A stretch of DNA of 24,847 bases from a virus. Position numbers and translations under genes: made by a program. Positions 6,534 to 13,314 of this stretch are shown piece after piece. Below the pieces are notes generated by a model. That model was not told the origin of the DNA, did not search any database, and saw only the letters and a list, made by a program, of their open reading frames with translations. Location: positions 1-24,847 of the IMG/VR virus record IMGVR_UViG_3300028197_000153; one strand, 5' to 3'. How positions within the stretch are numbered: the stretch's first letter is position 1; each line of letters opens with the position of its first letter.

Positions 6534-7177
6534 TAATTCATCCACCCTAATGCTTCAGATATAATAGGAAATCTTGTCATAAAAATATATTTACAACTTA
6601 ATGCTATGTCTTGATGTTCTTTTTGGGTTCCGTTTTCGCTTCGCAATTCTATATAATGAATCCAGTTACGGAGGCTACCACTCATATATAATCTTGTAGG
6701 AGTAGCCAGAGGCAATACAAACCTAGCACACTCTTTTGCTATTCCGTCTTTAATCATTTCATCATATAGTCCTTTTGCTCTAGCAAAATGCTCTCTTATT
6801 TGTCTATTCCATTTAAATACTATTTCCTGATCTACATTATCAATACTATTTTGTCTGTTTTTATTGTCCTGACTCCTTAAACTGAACATAGGTATCTCTT
6901 CTGCCAAATGTGTTGTATCAGCATATCTTTGACTAAATTCTTGAAAGGTAAAACTTCTATGTCTTAATATCTGTGCTGCTATACCTCTATTGGTATTAAT
7001 CTCAACAGTCATAAATGCCATCTCAAAGATAGACCAGTGCTTATGCTTAATACAATAACTTAGTAATCCTGATATATTATCACTACCTTGGTTGTTTGGG
7101 TTAGACACTCTAGCACAGTACGCTATGTTTTTTTCTGCATCTGGAGTAATACTTACAACTTTAATATTGTCGTTCAT
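6533..7177 (-). CDS. thyX: FAD-dependent thymidylate synthase ThyX
   Basis: Makes dTMP from dUMP with methylene-tetrahydrofolate, FAD and NADPH. 214 residues, normal for the family. The signature RHRx7S is present at residues 72-82 (RHRSFTFQEFS), and the preceding HKHWSIFEMAFMTVEI and following QRYAD segments fit. The C-terminal active-site region (R-x-Y-M-S-G-S-L-R-N-W) also matches. The ATG overlaps the upstream stop (ATGA), and the stop overlaps the next ATG (TAATG). Phages often carry thyX to supply thymidylate for AT-rich genome replication. Confidence 0.97.
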   Translation of the reverse strand: MNDNIKVVSITPDAEKNIAYCARVSNPNNQGSDNISGLLSYCIKHKHWSIFEMAFMTVEINTNRGIAAQILRHRSFTFQEFSQRYADTTHLAEEIPMFSLRSQDNKNRQNSIDNVDQEIVFKWNRQIREHFARAKGLYDEMIKDGIAKECARFVLPLATPTRLYMSGSLRNWIHYIELRSENGTQKEHQDIALSCKYIFMTRFPIISEALGWMN

Positions 7178-7830
7178 TTCTTATCTCTGTCTTTAAAATC
7201 ATAAAAATAAACTTCTTCATCTGATTCAGAAACCCATCTACTGCCGGTATGCTCACAACTGTATTCTTTGTCAAACACAATCCAGTCAGGTTTTTTATCA
7301 AATGTTTTACTAATAAAACTGCCTCCATCCATCCACAAAACTCTATTATTAGGTTGCATAAAATATTGTCCACCTTCACCCTCAAAGAAATGACCGCACT
7401 TATGACCAGCTGCCATTTCTCCATAACCAGATTTATACTGAGGGCCAAAACACCAATCTATTGTAAATAAATATTTGCATTTATGCATAGTGTGATCTTT
7501 TAGCATCACATTTGCTGCCCTGTTTTTTGTATACTCATTTATATTGTAAGAAGCATAGTAACTCATACTATCCCACAATTGTATCCAATCTAAATTATAA
7601 TCAGTACCCCCGTCTGAATCTGCTCTTAAATAGTGGATAGGCACTCTAGCGTGTTGGCTACCATATTCTGTCATAATTGAAAACATAGCACATCTTTGAG
7701 GTATGCTAGTGAAAGAGAATACCTCTATAGGTATTCTTTCATTCTCTATATTGGGACTTTTATTATGTAGAAATCCCGTATCTAAGAAACACCAGAATGG
7801 AGATATGTCCACGTTTAAATAATTGCTCAT
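7174..7830 (-). CDS. conserved-looking protein of unknown function
   Basis: 218 residues with no signal peptide. Notable segments: YGSQHARVPIHYL, IQLWDSMSYYASYN, KCKYLFTIDWC, AAGHKCGHFF and YFMQPNNRVLWMDGGSF. Several His, Cys and Asp residues could bind metal. The aromatic-rich pattern resembles a family of viral hypothetical proteins I recall with 'H-K-C-x-H ... QPNNR', but I cannot name it or give a function. Its stop overlaps thyX, so it belongs to the same operon. Confidence 0.75.
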   Translation of the reverse strand: MSNYLNVDISPFWCFLDTGFLHNKSPNIENERIPIEVFSFTSIPQRCAMFSIMTEYGSQHARVPIHYLRADSDGGTDYNLDWIQLWDSMSYYASYNINEYTKNRAANVMLKDHTMHKCKYLFTIDWCFGPQYKSGYGEMAAGHKCGHFFEGEGGQYFMQPNNRVLWMDGGSFISKTFDKKPDWIVFDKEYSCEHTGSRWVSESDEEVYFYDFKDRDKK

Positions 7831-7835
7831 TTACT

Positions 7836-7994
7836 TTATCCTTTGTTCCACCACTTCACTAGTTTGTCCCATACTGGCCTAAAGAAAAATAGAACAATAT
7901 AAGCAACAACAGCCTCTATAGCTTTACTTAAAATAGTGGTAATAGTTATTGATTGTTTTTTAATTGGCTTATCATCACCAAGATGATCTTTCAT
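7836..7994 (-). CDS. 52-aa single-span membrane protein
   Basis: Starts MKDHLGDDKPIKKQS (charged N-terminus), then one span (about 22-38, KAIEAVVAYIVLFFF), then a Trp- and Lys-rich tail (RPVWDKLVKWWNKG). It overlaps the end of the upstream gene by 20 nt. The basic tail would sit at the membrane surface. Function unknown. Confidence 0.65.
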   Translation of the reverse strand: MKDHLGDDKPIKKQSITITTILSKAIEAVVAYIVLFFFRPVWDKLVKWWNKG

Positions 7995-8238
7995 AATCTA
8001 TTTCTTTCTGTAGTTTTTCTTGTCTATATCTTTCTTGATGTTCTAAATGTTTGTTGTCTGTTATGTCATTATAAATATTCATAGCTATTTTACTCAAGCT
8101 ATTAGTAGTTCCATTTCTTTCAGGATTTTCTAATAACTTCCACTCATAATTATAAGGATTGGCTTCGTCGCCAGATTTCTCTCTATCAACTTTATATCCT
8201 TTGTCCTTAGCCCATCGTTTTATATTAGTCCAATTCAT
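7975..8238 (-). CDS. 87-aa hydrophilic protein, unknown
   Basis: Starts MNWTNIKRWAKDKGYKVD, which could be a short DNA-binding-like helical unit. It is followed by YEWKLLENPE and a long charged C-terminal helix (HQERYRQEKLQKEIDYER) with coiled-coil character. The start overlaps the previous stop by 4 nt. Unrecognised. Confidence 0.65.
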   Translation of the reverse strand: MNWTNIKRWAKDKGYKVDREKSGDEANPYNYEWKLLENPERNGTTNSLSKIAMNIYNDITDNKHLEHQERYRQEKLQKEIDYERSSW

Positions 8239-8522
8239 TTCTTATAACTCCTAGTTTCAGGATCGTACTCAGGTATATCCTTATCGTATCTTTTCCATGC
8301 CTCCATGTGTTTAACAGAAGTCATTTGTTTTTCTTGTTTCATCTGTCGGAACATTTGATGTTCTATCAATTTATACAGGTCATCAATGTGTCCTCTAATC
8401 TCGTTGCAATTACCTATACCATCAAGAACTTGTGAGATGTGTTGTCTTACTTCTGGTTGAAAACAAGCATACTTTAAAGGTAGCTTGTCTTTCTTGCTCA
8501 TTTGCTTGTATTCTTCAGACAT
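8235..8522 (-). CDS. 95-aa hydrophilic protein, unknown
   Basis: Starts MSEEYKQMSKKDKLP, predicted mostly helical, with two Cys (YACF, GNCN) and a Met-rich stretch (HQMFRQMKQEKQM). Overlaps its neighbours on both sides by 8 and 4 nt, as expected of a tightly packed operon started at 8780-8808. No domain recognised. Confidence 0.65.
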   Translation of the reverse strand: MSEEYKQMSKKDKLPLKYACFQPEVRQHISQVLDGIGNCNEIRGHIDDLYKLIEHQMFRQMKQEKQMTSVKHMEAWKRYDKDIPEYDPETRSYKK

Positions 8523-8751
8523 TCTTTAATCTTGGATATATTTCTAATACATTTTCTAATGCCGAAATAAGTTGGAAAAGATATACACTTTGAGTATTGT
8601 TAATATCGTCTATTTGATCTAAGTCTTCAAGCATATATTTAATTATATGTTCGTAACCATGCAAAACAACAAAAGATTTAATATCTTCTTTGGATTCAAG
8701 GTATACTATCTCTTTTTTATTTTTTATTTTTTGTTCTTGTTCTACTACCAT
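8515..8751 (-). CDS. 78-aa helical protein, first gene of its operon
   Basis: Starts MVVEQEQKIKNKKEI with acidic helices (YMLEDLDQIDDIN, LISALENVLEIYPRL). The ATG lies about 29 nt after the -10 of a strong promoter; GGAAT-type weak Shine-Dalgarno. Unrecognised. Confidence 0.65.
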   Translation of the reverse strand: MVVEQEQKIKNKKEIVYLESKEDIKSFVVLHGYEHIIKYMLEDLDQIDDINNTQSVYLFQLISALENVLEIYPRLKNV

Positions 8752-8779
8752 AAAACTTTTATTACATTCCTTTCATTAC

Positions 8780-8808
8780 AGTATAACACAAAAATATTTT
8801 TATGTCAA
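8780..8808 (-). promoter_or_regulatory. sigma-70 type promoter for the 8751->7836 operon
   Basis: Minus strand TTGACA (8803-8808), 17-nt spacer, TATACT (8780-8785). The spacer holds the self-complementary AAAAATATTTTT. It may also drive 7830 down to 6012, since no other promoter is apparent between. Confidence 0.85.
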
Positions 8809-8828
8809 GTTGGAGGAACAATGACTAT

Positions 8829-9053
8829 TTAATTAGACTCTGTAGCTTGTGGTTTAGAAAACAATTTCTGAAGTGATTCTAGTTTTGATGTATTGCTTTC
8901 TAACATATCCATATAATTATCGAGTACTTCAACTATATCTGGATGTTCGCCTATCCCCACAGATTTATTAATATATAATTCTAATACTGCCACCGACTCA
9001 TCTATCTTTGCTTTATATTTAGATTCCAAAGCCTTATAGAATAAATTATCCAT
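8829..9053 (-). CDS. 74-aa helical protein, unknown
   Basis: Starts MDNLFYKALESKYKAK; acidic and probably coiled-coil near the C-terminus (MDMLESNTSKLESLQKLF). Its ATG lies inside the last codons of the 37-aa ORF upstream (overlap 9046-9053), suggesting coupled translation. No family recognised. Confidence 0.65.
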   Translation of the reverse strand: MDNLFYKALESKYKAKIDESVAVLELYINKSVGIGEHPDIVEVLDNYMDMLESNTSKLESLQKLFSKPQATESN

Positions 9054-9159
9054 TTATAATTTCTCCGCTTATAATATATGTGAAAGTAAACTCTTGTTGA
9101 CCCTTGGGTATTTCTATAGTATCCTTAGAATCTTCTTTGTCAATTGATTTATCGTTCAT
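9046..9159 (-). CDS. 37-aa acidic mini-protein
   Basis: Starts MNDKSIDKEDSKDTIEIP, ends in a beta-like segment (QEFTFTYIISGEIING). The start lies 11 nt after the previous gene; no strong Shine-Dalgarno is seen. The overlap with the next start supports it being translated. Unrecognised. Confidence 0.5.
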   Translation of the reverse strand: MNDKSIDKEDSKDTIEIPKGQQEFTFTYIISGEIING

Positions 9160-9170
9160 AATGTAGTCCT

Positions 9171-9347
9171 TTATTCGTCAAATAAATATGCATCTATTTC
9201 TTTTGTTGTTTCCTTGGGAGTAATAATAGGAGTATAAATAATAGTTTCTTTATTATTGGTAGAAAATATTGAAACAATTATACATACTGATCCAACGAGA
9301 AAGAGTAATGATAATACTGTGAGTATCACGCATCCTGAAGTTTCCAT
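9171..9347 (-). CDS. 58-aa single-span membrane protein
   Basis: Starts METSGCVILTVLSLLF with a span at about residues 6-28 and an acidic, Thr/Pro-rich tail (TPIITPKETTKE). The start directly follows the stop of the Pro/Tyr-rich gene, with GAG about 8 nt upstream. A longer frame to 9431 runs through the coding region of that gene in another frame and is rejected. Function unknown. Confidence 0.6.
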   Translation of the reverse strand: METSGCVILTVLSLLFLVGSVCIIVSIFSTNNKETIIYTPIITPKETTKEIDAYLFDE

Positions 9348-9349
9348 GA

Positions 9350-9628
9350 TTATCTCACGTATAAAGGCTGATAATACCACTGTAATTGTGGCTGATAAGT
9401 AATTTGTCTTTCTTTTCTTAGAAACCAACAACGTCTTTCTGTTACTACTGGAACATTATAATAATAAGGAACCCATCCATAAACCACAGTCGGTGCTGGT
9501 AGCACATACGTAACAGCAGGAACAGGGGTTGTTACTATCATTGGTGGTGCTGGTACGCTCGCTACCCACTCACCAGTATAGCCTATTGAACCCCATAGTG
9601 CAACTGTTAAAAATAAAAACGTCCTCAT
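9350..9628 (-). CDS. exported Pro/Val/Tyr-rich protein
   Basis: 92 residues with a signal peptide (MRTFLFLTVALWGSIGYTG). A low-complexity Val/Pro/Ala/Thr region follows (VPAPPMIVTTPVPAVTYV), then VVYGWVPYYYNVPVVTERR, a basic patch (RKER) and a Tyr/Gln/Pro end (YQPQLQWYYQPLYVR). Such compositions occur in small exported planctomycete proteins, from memory. It may be a surface or periplasmic structural protein. The internal start is supported by AAGGA 7 nt upstream. Confidence 0.65.
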   Translation of the reverse strand: MRTFLFLTVALWGSIGYTGEWVASVPAPPMIVTTPVPAVTYVLPAPTVVYGWVPYYYNVPVVTERRCWFLRKERQITYQPQLQWYYQPLYVR

Positions 9629-9659
9629 GACATTATCCTTCTTGTTAAATTTTTTAATC

Positions 9660-10169
9660 TTATTCATTTTCCATGTCTTCCATGTCTCTCATCTCATCTC
9701 TGAGCCTGAAAGCCCTATCAGTATCTCGGCTATTTAGCGTCCCTTCCTTTAGATATTTTTCTATATCCTCACCACTCATTGGAATCCTAGCTTCATCTTC
9801 ATAATAATACTCCCAAGGTTTCCATCTAATTCTAACATGGTCTATCTTAGTTTTTGTATTACCACTTTTATCTGTGTAGGAAAACTTAACCCAATACCAT
9901 TCTTCTGCTGCCATCGCTTCTTCAATAATTCGCACATTACGGTATTCGCCCATTACTCCGAATACTTTTAATCTACCTCGACCATAAAGAAATTTCAGAA
10001 CACCTTCGTCTTCAAAATCAATCGGGTAAAATGTATTGTAAAAAGAATTTTGAACAATAGGATATTTCCATCCTACCCATTCCGCATTAACAATAAATCC
10101 AATAGATATTCCTACAAATAATAATAAAAACTGATAAAACAAAGTCCTGCAAACGGTTATAAGTATCAT
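9660..10169 (-). CDS. membrane-anchored protein, 169 aa, unknown
   Basis: Starts MILITVCRTLFYQFLLLFVG with one N-terminal span (about 8-30). A soluble domain follows with beta-like segments (GRLKVFGVMGEY, WYWVKFSYTDKSGNTKTKI, VRIRWKPWEYYY) and an acidic, Arg-rich C-terminal tail (RDEMRDMEDMENE). AGGT lies 8 nt upstream of the ATG. No family recognised. Its position before the exported Pro-rich protein suggests an envelope-related cluster. Confidence 0.65.
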   Translation of the reverse strand: MILITVCRTLFYQFLLLFVGISIGFIVNAEWVGWKYPIVQNSFYNTFYPIDFEDEGVLKFLYGRGRLKVFGVMGEYRNVRIIEEAMAAEEWYWVKFSYTDKSGNTKTKIDHVRIRWKPWEYYYEDEARIPMSGEDIEKYLKEGTLNSRDTDRAFRLRDEMRDMEDMENE

Positions 10170-10223
10170 AATAAAACCTGTGGTGCAATAAGGTATGAAT
10201 GAGCATGATGCTTTTATTTACAC

Positions 10224-10307
10224 CTATCTGTCATATCTGTTAAAATAATGGTGTGCAGCTACTTCTATAGCTATTAATAGCACTACAAATATAAAAAACT
10301 CTATCAT
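10224..10307 (-). CDS. 27-aa single-span micro-protein
   Basis: MIEFFIFVVLLIAIEVAAHH, followed by a short basic end (YFNRYDR). The start overlaps the previous stop as ATGA. This is almost only a membrane helix. One of a series of such micro-proteins in the window; role unknown. Confidence 0.55.
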   Translation of the reverse strand: MIEFFIFVVLLIAIEVAAHHYFNRYDR

Positions 10308-10489
10308 TTATTCAGCTTATTAATAACACTCATTATTCTTCTTGCTAACGCCGCTTGTCCGACAATTCTGCCGTCATCATAATCATTATAATAACCAGAA
10401 GTAGATTCATGTTTAAATTGTTTTTGAATTTTATCGTTACACAATCTGACAATTTCTTCTATTTTAGTATGTAATGATGGGTCATTCAT
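10304..10489 (-). CDS. 61-aa helical protein, unknown
   Basis: Starts MNDPSLHTKIEEIVR; contains CNDKIQKQFKHE and GRIVGQAALARRIMSVINKL. No Shine-Dalgarno is clear. It ends coupled to the 27-aa membrane peptide. Unrecognised; soluble and helical. Confidence 0.6.
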   Translation of the reverse strand: MNDPSLHTKIEEIVRLCNDKIQKQFKHESTSGYYNDYDDGRIVGQAALARRIMSVINKLNK

Positions 10490-10525
10490 TTTATATTTAC
10501 TTTTAAATCTACAACTAAGTAAGCA

Positions 10526-10795
10526 TTAAAAATTGTTCCAATATTTATCTGTAAATTGATCGGAGTATTTGCTTTTTAATAATTGTGCTACATGACCAGC
10601 GGTATGTTGTACAGTATTGCCTCCCCAGAAATACTTATTAATTAATTCAATAATTCTTTCAGAAGTTTCGCTTCTTTCAAAAAGATAAGCAATTCTTGGT
10701 TGATATTCAGCTAAAATATATGAATGAACATCCATATAAAAACATTGTTCTAATGCTCGCATTTTTGCTAAATGTAATTTCTTTTTATTTCTCAC
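10526..10795 (-). CDS. 89-aa basic protein, unknown
   Basis: Starts MRNKKKLHLAKMRALEQ; contains FYMDVHSYILAEYQPR, RIIELINKYFWGG and HTAGHVAQLLKSKY. Mixed helical prediction. Start overlaps the upstream stop by 4 nt. No family recognised. Confidence 0.65.
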   Translation of the reverse strand: MRNKKKLHLAKMRALEQCFYMDVHSYILAEYQPRIAYLFERSETSERIIELINKYFWGGNTVQHTAGHVAQLLKSKYSDQFTDKYWNNF

Positions 10796-10989
10796 GGATT
10801 TATCCTTAGCATAGCAATAATTTTATTTGCTGTTTTCTGAATATCATAACTATTGTTTTTAGAATCTGTTAGAATCTTATTTACGGTTTCTTTATTATGT
10901 TTTGAAGTAACTTTTTCAAACATTTTTGATCCATAATTTTCTGTAACAAAATTTAAAACTTCATTATTAAAATCAATTACTTCTGTCAT
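10792..10989 (-). CDS. 65-aa protein, unknown
   Basis: Starts MTEVIDFNNEVLNFV; hydrophilic helices with repeated Lys/Asn. The Shine-Dalgarno AAGGAG is within the last codons of the upstream 53-aa gene, and the starts and stops overlap (ATGA). Unrecognised. Confidence 0.65.
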   Translation of the reverse strand: MTEVIDFNNEVLNFVTENYGSKMFEKVTSKHNKETVNKILTDSKNNSYDIQKTANKIIAMLRINP

Positions 10990-11147
10990 ATCGACTCCTT
11001 ATTAGTAATAACACACTCGCCCAATAAACCAATAGCGGTTTCCAAAAAAACATCTGTAGTTGCCAAATCCGTATTGTCAATATCGTTTATCTGATTTTCG
11101 TAATCAATAATAAATTGTTCGACTCTCTGACGCAGTTCATCCTGCAT
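10986..11147 (-). CDS. 53-aa acidic protein, unknown
   Basis: ATG 11145-11147 preceded by AAGGAG. Starts MQDELRQRVEQFIID and continues in helical, acidic sequence ending LLGECVITNKESI. Couples to the next gene by ATGA. No family recognised, but codon structure, Shine-Dalgarno and overlaps support it. Confidence 0.65.
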   Translation of the reverse strand: MQDELRQRVEQFIIDYENQINDIDNTDLATTDVFLETAIGLLGECVITNKESI

Positions 11148-11157
11148 TATTACTCCT

Positions 11158-11655
11158 TTAATAACTATGAACAGTCCAAGTAGTTTCAGTAATAAATTCC
11201 ATCTCTAATGTCTTAGCAAGTTCTTTACCCAGTTTTGTCATTTTTGTTTCAAACAAATCGTAAGAATCAAACATGATATACAAAACATCAGTACTTATAT
11301 CATAACCAGTTTCTCTGTTGTTGTCAAATATTCTTATATTCCACTCTGGCAAATCATCAGCATCAATACCTGTATGTTCGCAAAATGTTCTGATCATAAT
11401 AGCATTACGTTCACGATCATTTTCATAACCAGATGAGTATTCGCCTTGCTCCATACTAAGTTCAGCAATAAATGTGTCAATGAATCCATCTCTGCTTTTA
11501 ATCATATTGGTAGCAGCGTCTTTATCTATATAATTATTATGTGAAAAGATGTTTGCAATTAATTCTCTACAGGCTTTCTTTTTAATTGCATTCCTACGAA
11601 GAAAGTCTACCATCTCAACAGCTACAGCACTTTCTGTATAAATATCACTTCCCAT
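11158..11655 (-). CDS. 165-aa protein, unknown
   Basis: Starts MGSDIYTESAVAVEMVDF. The N-terminal 60 residues look helical (RRNAIKKKACRELIANIF) and the C-terminal part alternates strand and helix (WNIRIFDNN, DVLYIMFDSYDLF, LEMEFITETTWTVHSY). No signal peptide or membrane span. The start overlaps the upstream stop (TAATG). Not recognised. Confidence 0.7.
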   Translation of the reverse strand: MGSDIYTESAVAVEMVDFLRRNAIKKKACRELIANIFSHNNYIDKDAATNMIKSRDGFIDTFIAELSMEQGEYSSGYENDRERNAIMIRTFCEHTGIDADDLPEWNIRIFDNNRETGYDISTDVLYIMFDSYDLFETKMTKLGKELAKTLEMEFITETTWTVHSY

Positions 11656-11828
11656 TATTGATCCTCTTCTTTAGCAAATCTATAGTACAATCTTTCTACT
11701 TCTTTTAAATTATAAGAATATGGAGCAACATTGTCTCCATTCTTATTGTTCCATCTCATGTCTTCATGCAAAGAATCAAGAGCATCAAGAACAATATCCA
11801 TATCATTATCTGCAATAAGATATCTCAT
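11655..11828 (-). CDS. 57-aa protein, possible relative of its upstream neighbour
   Basis: Starts MRYLIADNDMDIVLD; contains HEDMRWNN and ends RFAKEEDQ. The neighbour at 11825-12010 starts MRWNELYEYL and has DFRWNN, so both share a short (R/M)-W-N-N pattern, which may be chance. Overlaps at both ends (ATGA before, TAATG after). Unknown function. Confidence 0.6.
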   Translation of the reverse strand: MRYLIADNDMDIVLDALDSLHEDMRWNNKNGDNVAPYSYNLKEVERLYYRFAKEEDQ

Positions 11829-12010
11829 TCATTCTCTTCCAATCTAGTCAATACCAATCTATCTTGATCGGCACTATCTTTTATAATCCAAGTATCACAA
11901 ACAAACTCATCGTCTGTTTCCATATTGTGAACAACGATATGATTATTCCATCTAAAGTCTGGATTGTCTCGTTGATCTTTAAGATATTCGTATAATTCAT
12001 TCCATCTCAT
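11825..12010 (-). CDS. 61-aa protein, first gene of its operon
   Basis: Starts MRWNELYEYLKDQRDN. AGGAGG lies 6 nt upstream of the ATG at 12008-12010, and this decides the start; the longer frame to 12037 begins inside the -10 region. Beta-like C-terminal half (HIVVHNMETDDEFVCDTW, RLVLTRLEENE). Unrecognised. Confidence 0.7.
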   Translation of the reverse strand: MRWNELYEYLKDQRDNPDFRWNNHIVVHNMETDDEFVCDTWIIKDSADQDRLVLTRLEENE

Positions 12011-12028
12011 ATCTGTCCTCCTGTTGCC

Positions 12029-12056
12029 ATTATACATTAATTATCGTCAATGTCAA
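12029..12056 (-). promoter_or_regulatory. sigma-70 type promoter for the 12010->10224 operon
   Basis: Minus strand TTGACA (12051-12056), 16-nt spacer, TATAAT (12029-12034). A second TTGACG overlaps at 12045-12050. It is followed by AGGAGG and the first ATG. Confidence 0.85.
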
Positions 12057-12082
12057 GAAAATTCTTTAGGCTCATTGAGAGA

Positions 12083-12763
12083 TTACTTAATATATGCAGG
12101 TTGTCTATATACATAATTGGTTGTACTCAAAAGAGGAGTCCAATAATATTCGCTTTCAAAAAAGTAATGAGTAACTTGAGAGTGTCTAGTGGCTTGCTTA
12201 TCCTTTATTTCAGAACCACCATGTAATAAATTAGATGCCCATATAATAGCATATCCTTTTGGCATAATCCCATAAATTTTATTATAATCTTTTGTGTCTA
12301 TAATTTTTTGTAGCATAATTTCATATAAAGAATAATCGTCTGCGCCATTTTTTAAACCTAAATTTTGCATATTTAATTCTGGTTCTTTGTGAGAGCCGGG
12401 ATAATAAAATAAAGGGCCATTAATATCTGTTATATCTTCAAGAGCAATCCATACCCCACACATATTACCAGAAGGATAACTATTAAAATGAATAGTATCC
12501 GAATGTGTACGTTGTTGAGTTCCTTTATTGAAATTCAAAGTTTGAAAAGGCAAAGGTTCTTTATTATATAATTCTTTAATTTTTTTGAATATATTATCAT
12601 GTAAAGCTAATTGTTTTACATACTGATTCGTATGCCAAGCATCTTGTATTCTTGAATTATTTTTACAGTCAATTGTTTCTATTACAGAATTTATTAACTT
12701 AAAATCAATATTTGTATTAAATATTAAATATCCATTTTCTTTATAAAAATCTTTGTCTGTCAT
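12083..12763 (-). CDS. PhyH-type Fe(II)/2-oxoglutarate dioxygenase
   Basis: 226 residues, a usual length for the phytanoyl-CoA dioxygenase superfamily. It begins FYKENGYLIF, the common N-terminal motif. The iron facial triad is seen as H87-x-D89 (RTHSDTIHF) and H181 (NLLHGGS), and R193 (ATRHSQVTHYF) is suited to hold 2-oxoglutarate. VWIALEDITDINGPLFYYPGS is the typical strand before the substrate loop. The substrate cannot be read from sequence; phage members of this superfamily exist. Preceded by the 32-aa membrane micro-gene (3-nt gap). Confidence 0.88.
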   Translation of the reverse strand: MTDKDFYKENGYLIFNTNIDFKLINSVIETIDCKNNSRIQDAWHTNQYVKQLALHDNIFKKIKELYNKEPLPFQTLNFNKGTQQRTHSDTIHFNSYPSGNMCGVWIALEDITDINGPLFYYPGSHKEPELNMQNLGLKNGADDYSLYEIMLQKIIDTKDYNKIYGIMPKGYAIIWASNLLHGGSEIKDKQATRHSQVTHYFFESEYYWTPLLSTTNYVYRQPAYIK

Positions 12764-12766
12764 TAA

Positions 12767-12865
12767 TTAAGGCCCAACATTAATCCATATTAAACTTTGT
12801 ACTACAATAATACTAATTAGTGCTAATACAAGAAATAAAAAAATTTTTATGTTATCTGTATTCAT
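12767..12865 (-). CDS. 32-aa single-span micro-protein
   Basis: MNTDNIKIFLFLVLALISII then VVQSLIWINVGP. One membrane helix fills residues 8-26. The ORF sits between the Cys-rich exported gene and the dioxygenase, ending 3 nt before the dioxygenase start. Function unknown. Confidence 0.55.
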   Translation of the reverse strand: MNTDNIKIFLFLVLALISIIVVQSLIWINVGP

Positions 12866-12883
12866 TATTTCTACTGCCTTTAG

Positions 12884-12924
12884 ATAAAAATATGGGTTTG
12901 AAGTTATCTCCCCCTTTAAAATTA
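12884..12924 (-). terminator. 3' element behind the Cys-rich gene, copy 1
   Basis: Directly after the stop codon the minus strand reads TAATTTTAAAGGGG, then a small stem (GGAG-ATAA-CTTC), then CCC and ATATTTTTATC. The G-run/C-run pair plus T tract fits an intrinsic terminator. The same layout recurs at 13272-13314. Confidence 0.55.
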
Positions 12925-13257
12925 TCTGATATATCTTTTACAACAATACCACATTCCATATTTGCTCTGAGCATATCCAACATCTACTACAGACATACCG
13001 CTATTACTATAGCAACAATTTTTATATGCAGCATCCTGCGTCCAACCACTACCACAACCCTCATAAGAATTATGGTGTCCACCATAATGGGAAACACAAT
13101 TTCTTGATGCCATTGTATTCGCCACTCCTTGTGCAGAAGTATTATCTACTGAACTATATGTAGTATTAGTATACTTCTTATAGTATTTTCTGCGTTTAGC
13201 TTCACAAACACTGCTAATCATGACCAGAACAATCAAACAAACAATAATCTTTTTCAT
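12922..13257 (-). CDS. exported Cys-rich protein of planctomycete-like type
   Basis: 111 residues with signal peptide MKKIIVCLIVLVMISSVCEA. The mature part has a basic, Tyr-rich start (KRRKYYKKY) and a domain with AQGVANTMASRN, HYGGHHNSYEGCGSGWTQDAAYKNCCY and later YAQSKYGMWYCCKRYIR. The order A-x-x-x-A-x-x-x-A ... G-G ... YEG-x-G ... A-x-x-N-C-C-Y ... R/K-Y-G-W/M-Y recalls a class of short exported planctomycete proteins with 'RYEGVGFS' and 'NCCY' motifs, from memory. At least eight Cys suggest disulfides outside the cytoplasm. AAGGAGG precedes the ATG. Confidence 0.75.
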   Translation of the reverse strand: MKKIIVCLIVLVMISSVCEAKRRKYYKKYTNTTYSSVDNTSAQGVANTMASRNCVSHYGGHHNSYEGCGSGWTQDAAYKNCCYSNSGMSVVDVGYAQSKYGMWYCCKRYIR

Positions 13258-13271
13258 ATATTCCTCCTTGA

Positions 13272-13314
13272 ATAAAAATATGGGGATTGATGCTATCGCA
13301 CCCCTTTAAAATTA
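13272..13314 (-). terminator. 3' element behind the Cys-rich gene, copy 2
   Basis: Starts with the stop codon: TAATTTTAAAGGGG, small hairpin TGC-GATA-GCA, then CCCC and ATATTTTTATT on the minus strand. The GGGG/CCCC stem with a T tract acts as a likely intrinsic terminator. Nearly the same sequence occurs at 12884-12924. Confidence 0.6.

Noticed and set aside
7161-7448. 95-codon minus frame overlapping the 218-aa gene
   Set aside because: Shadow frame inside a well-formed gene; no ribosome binding site and no sensible composition.
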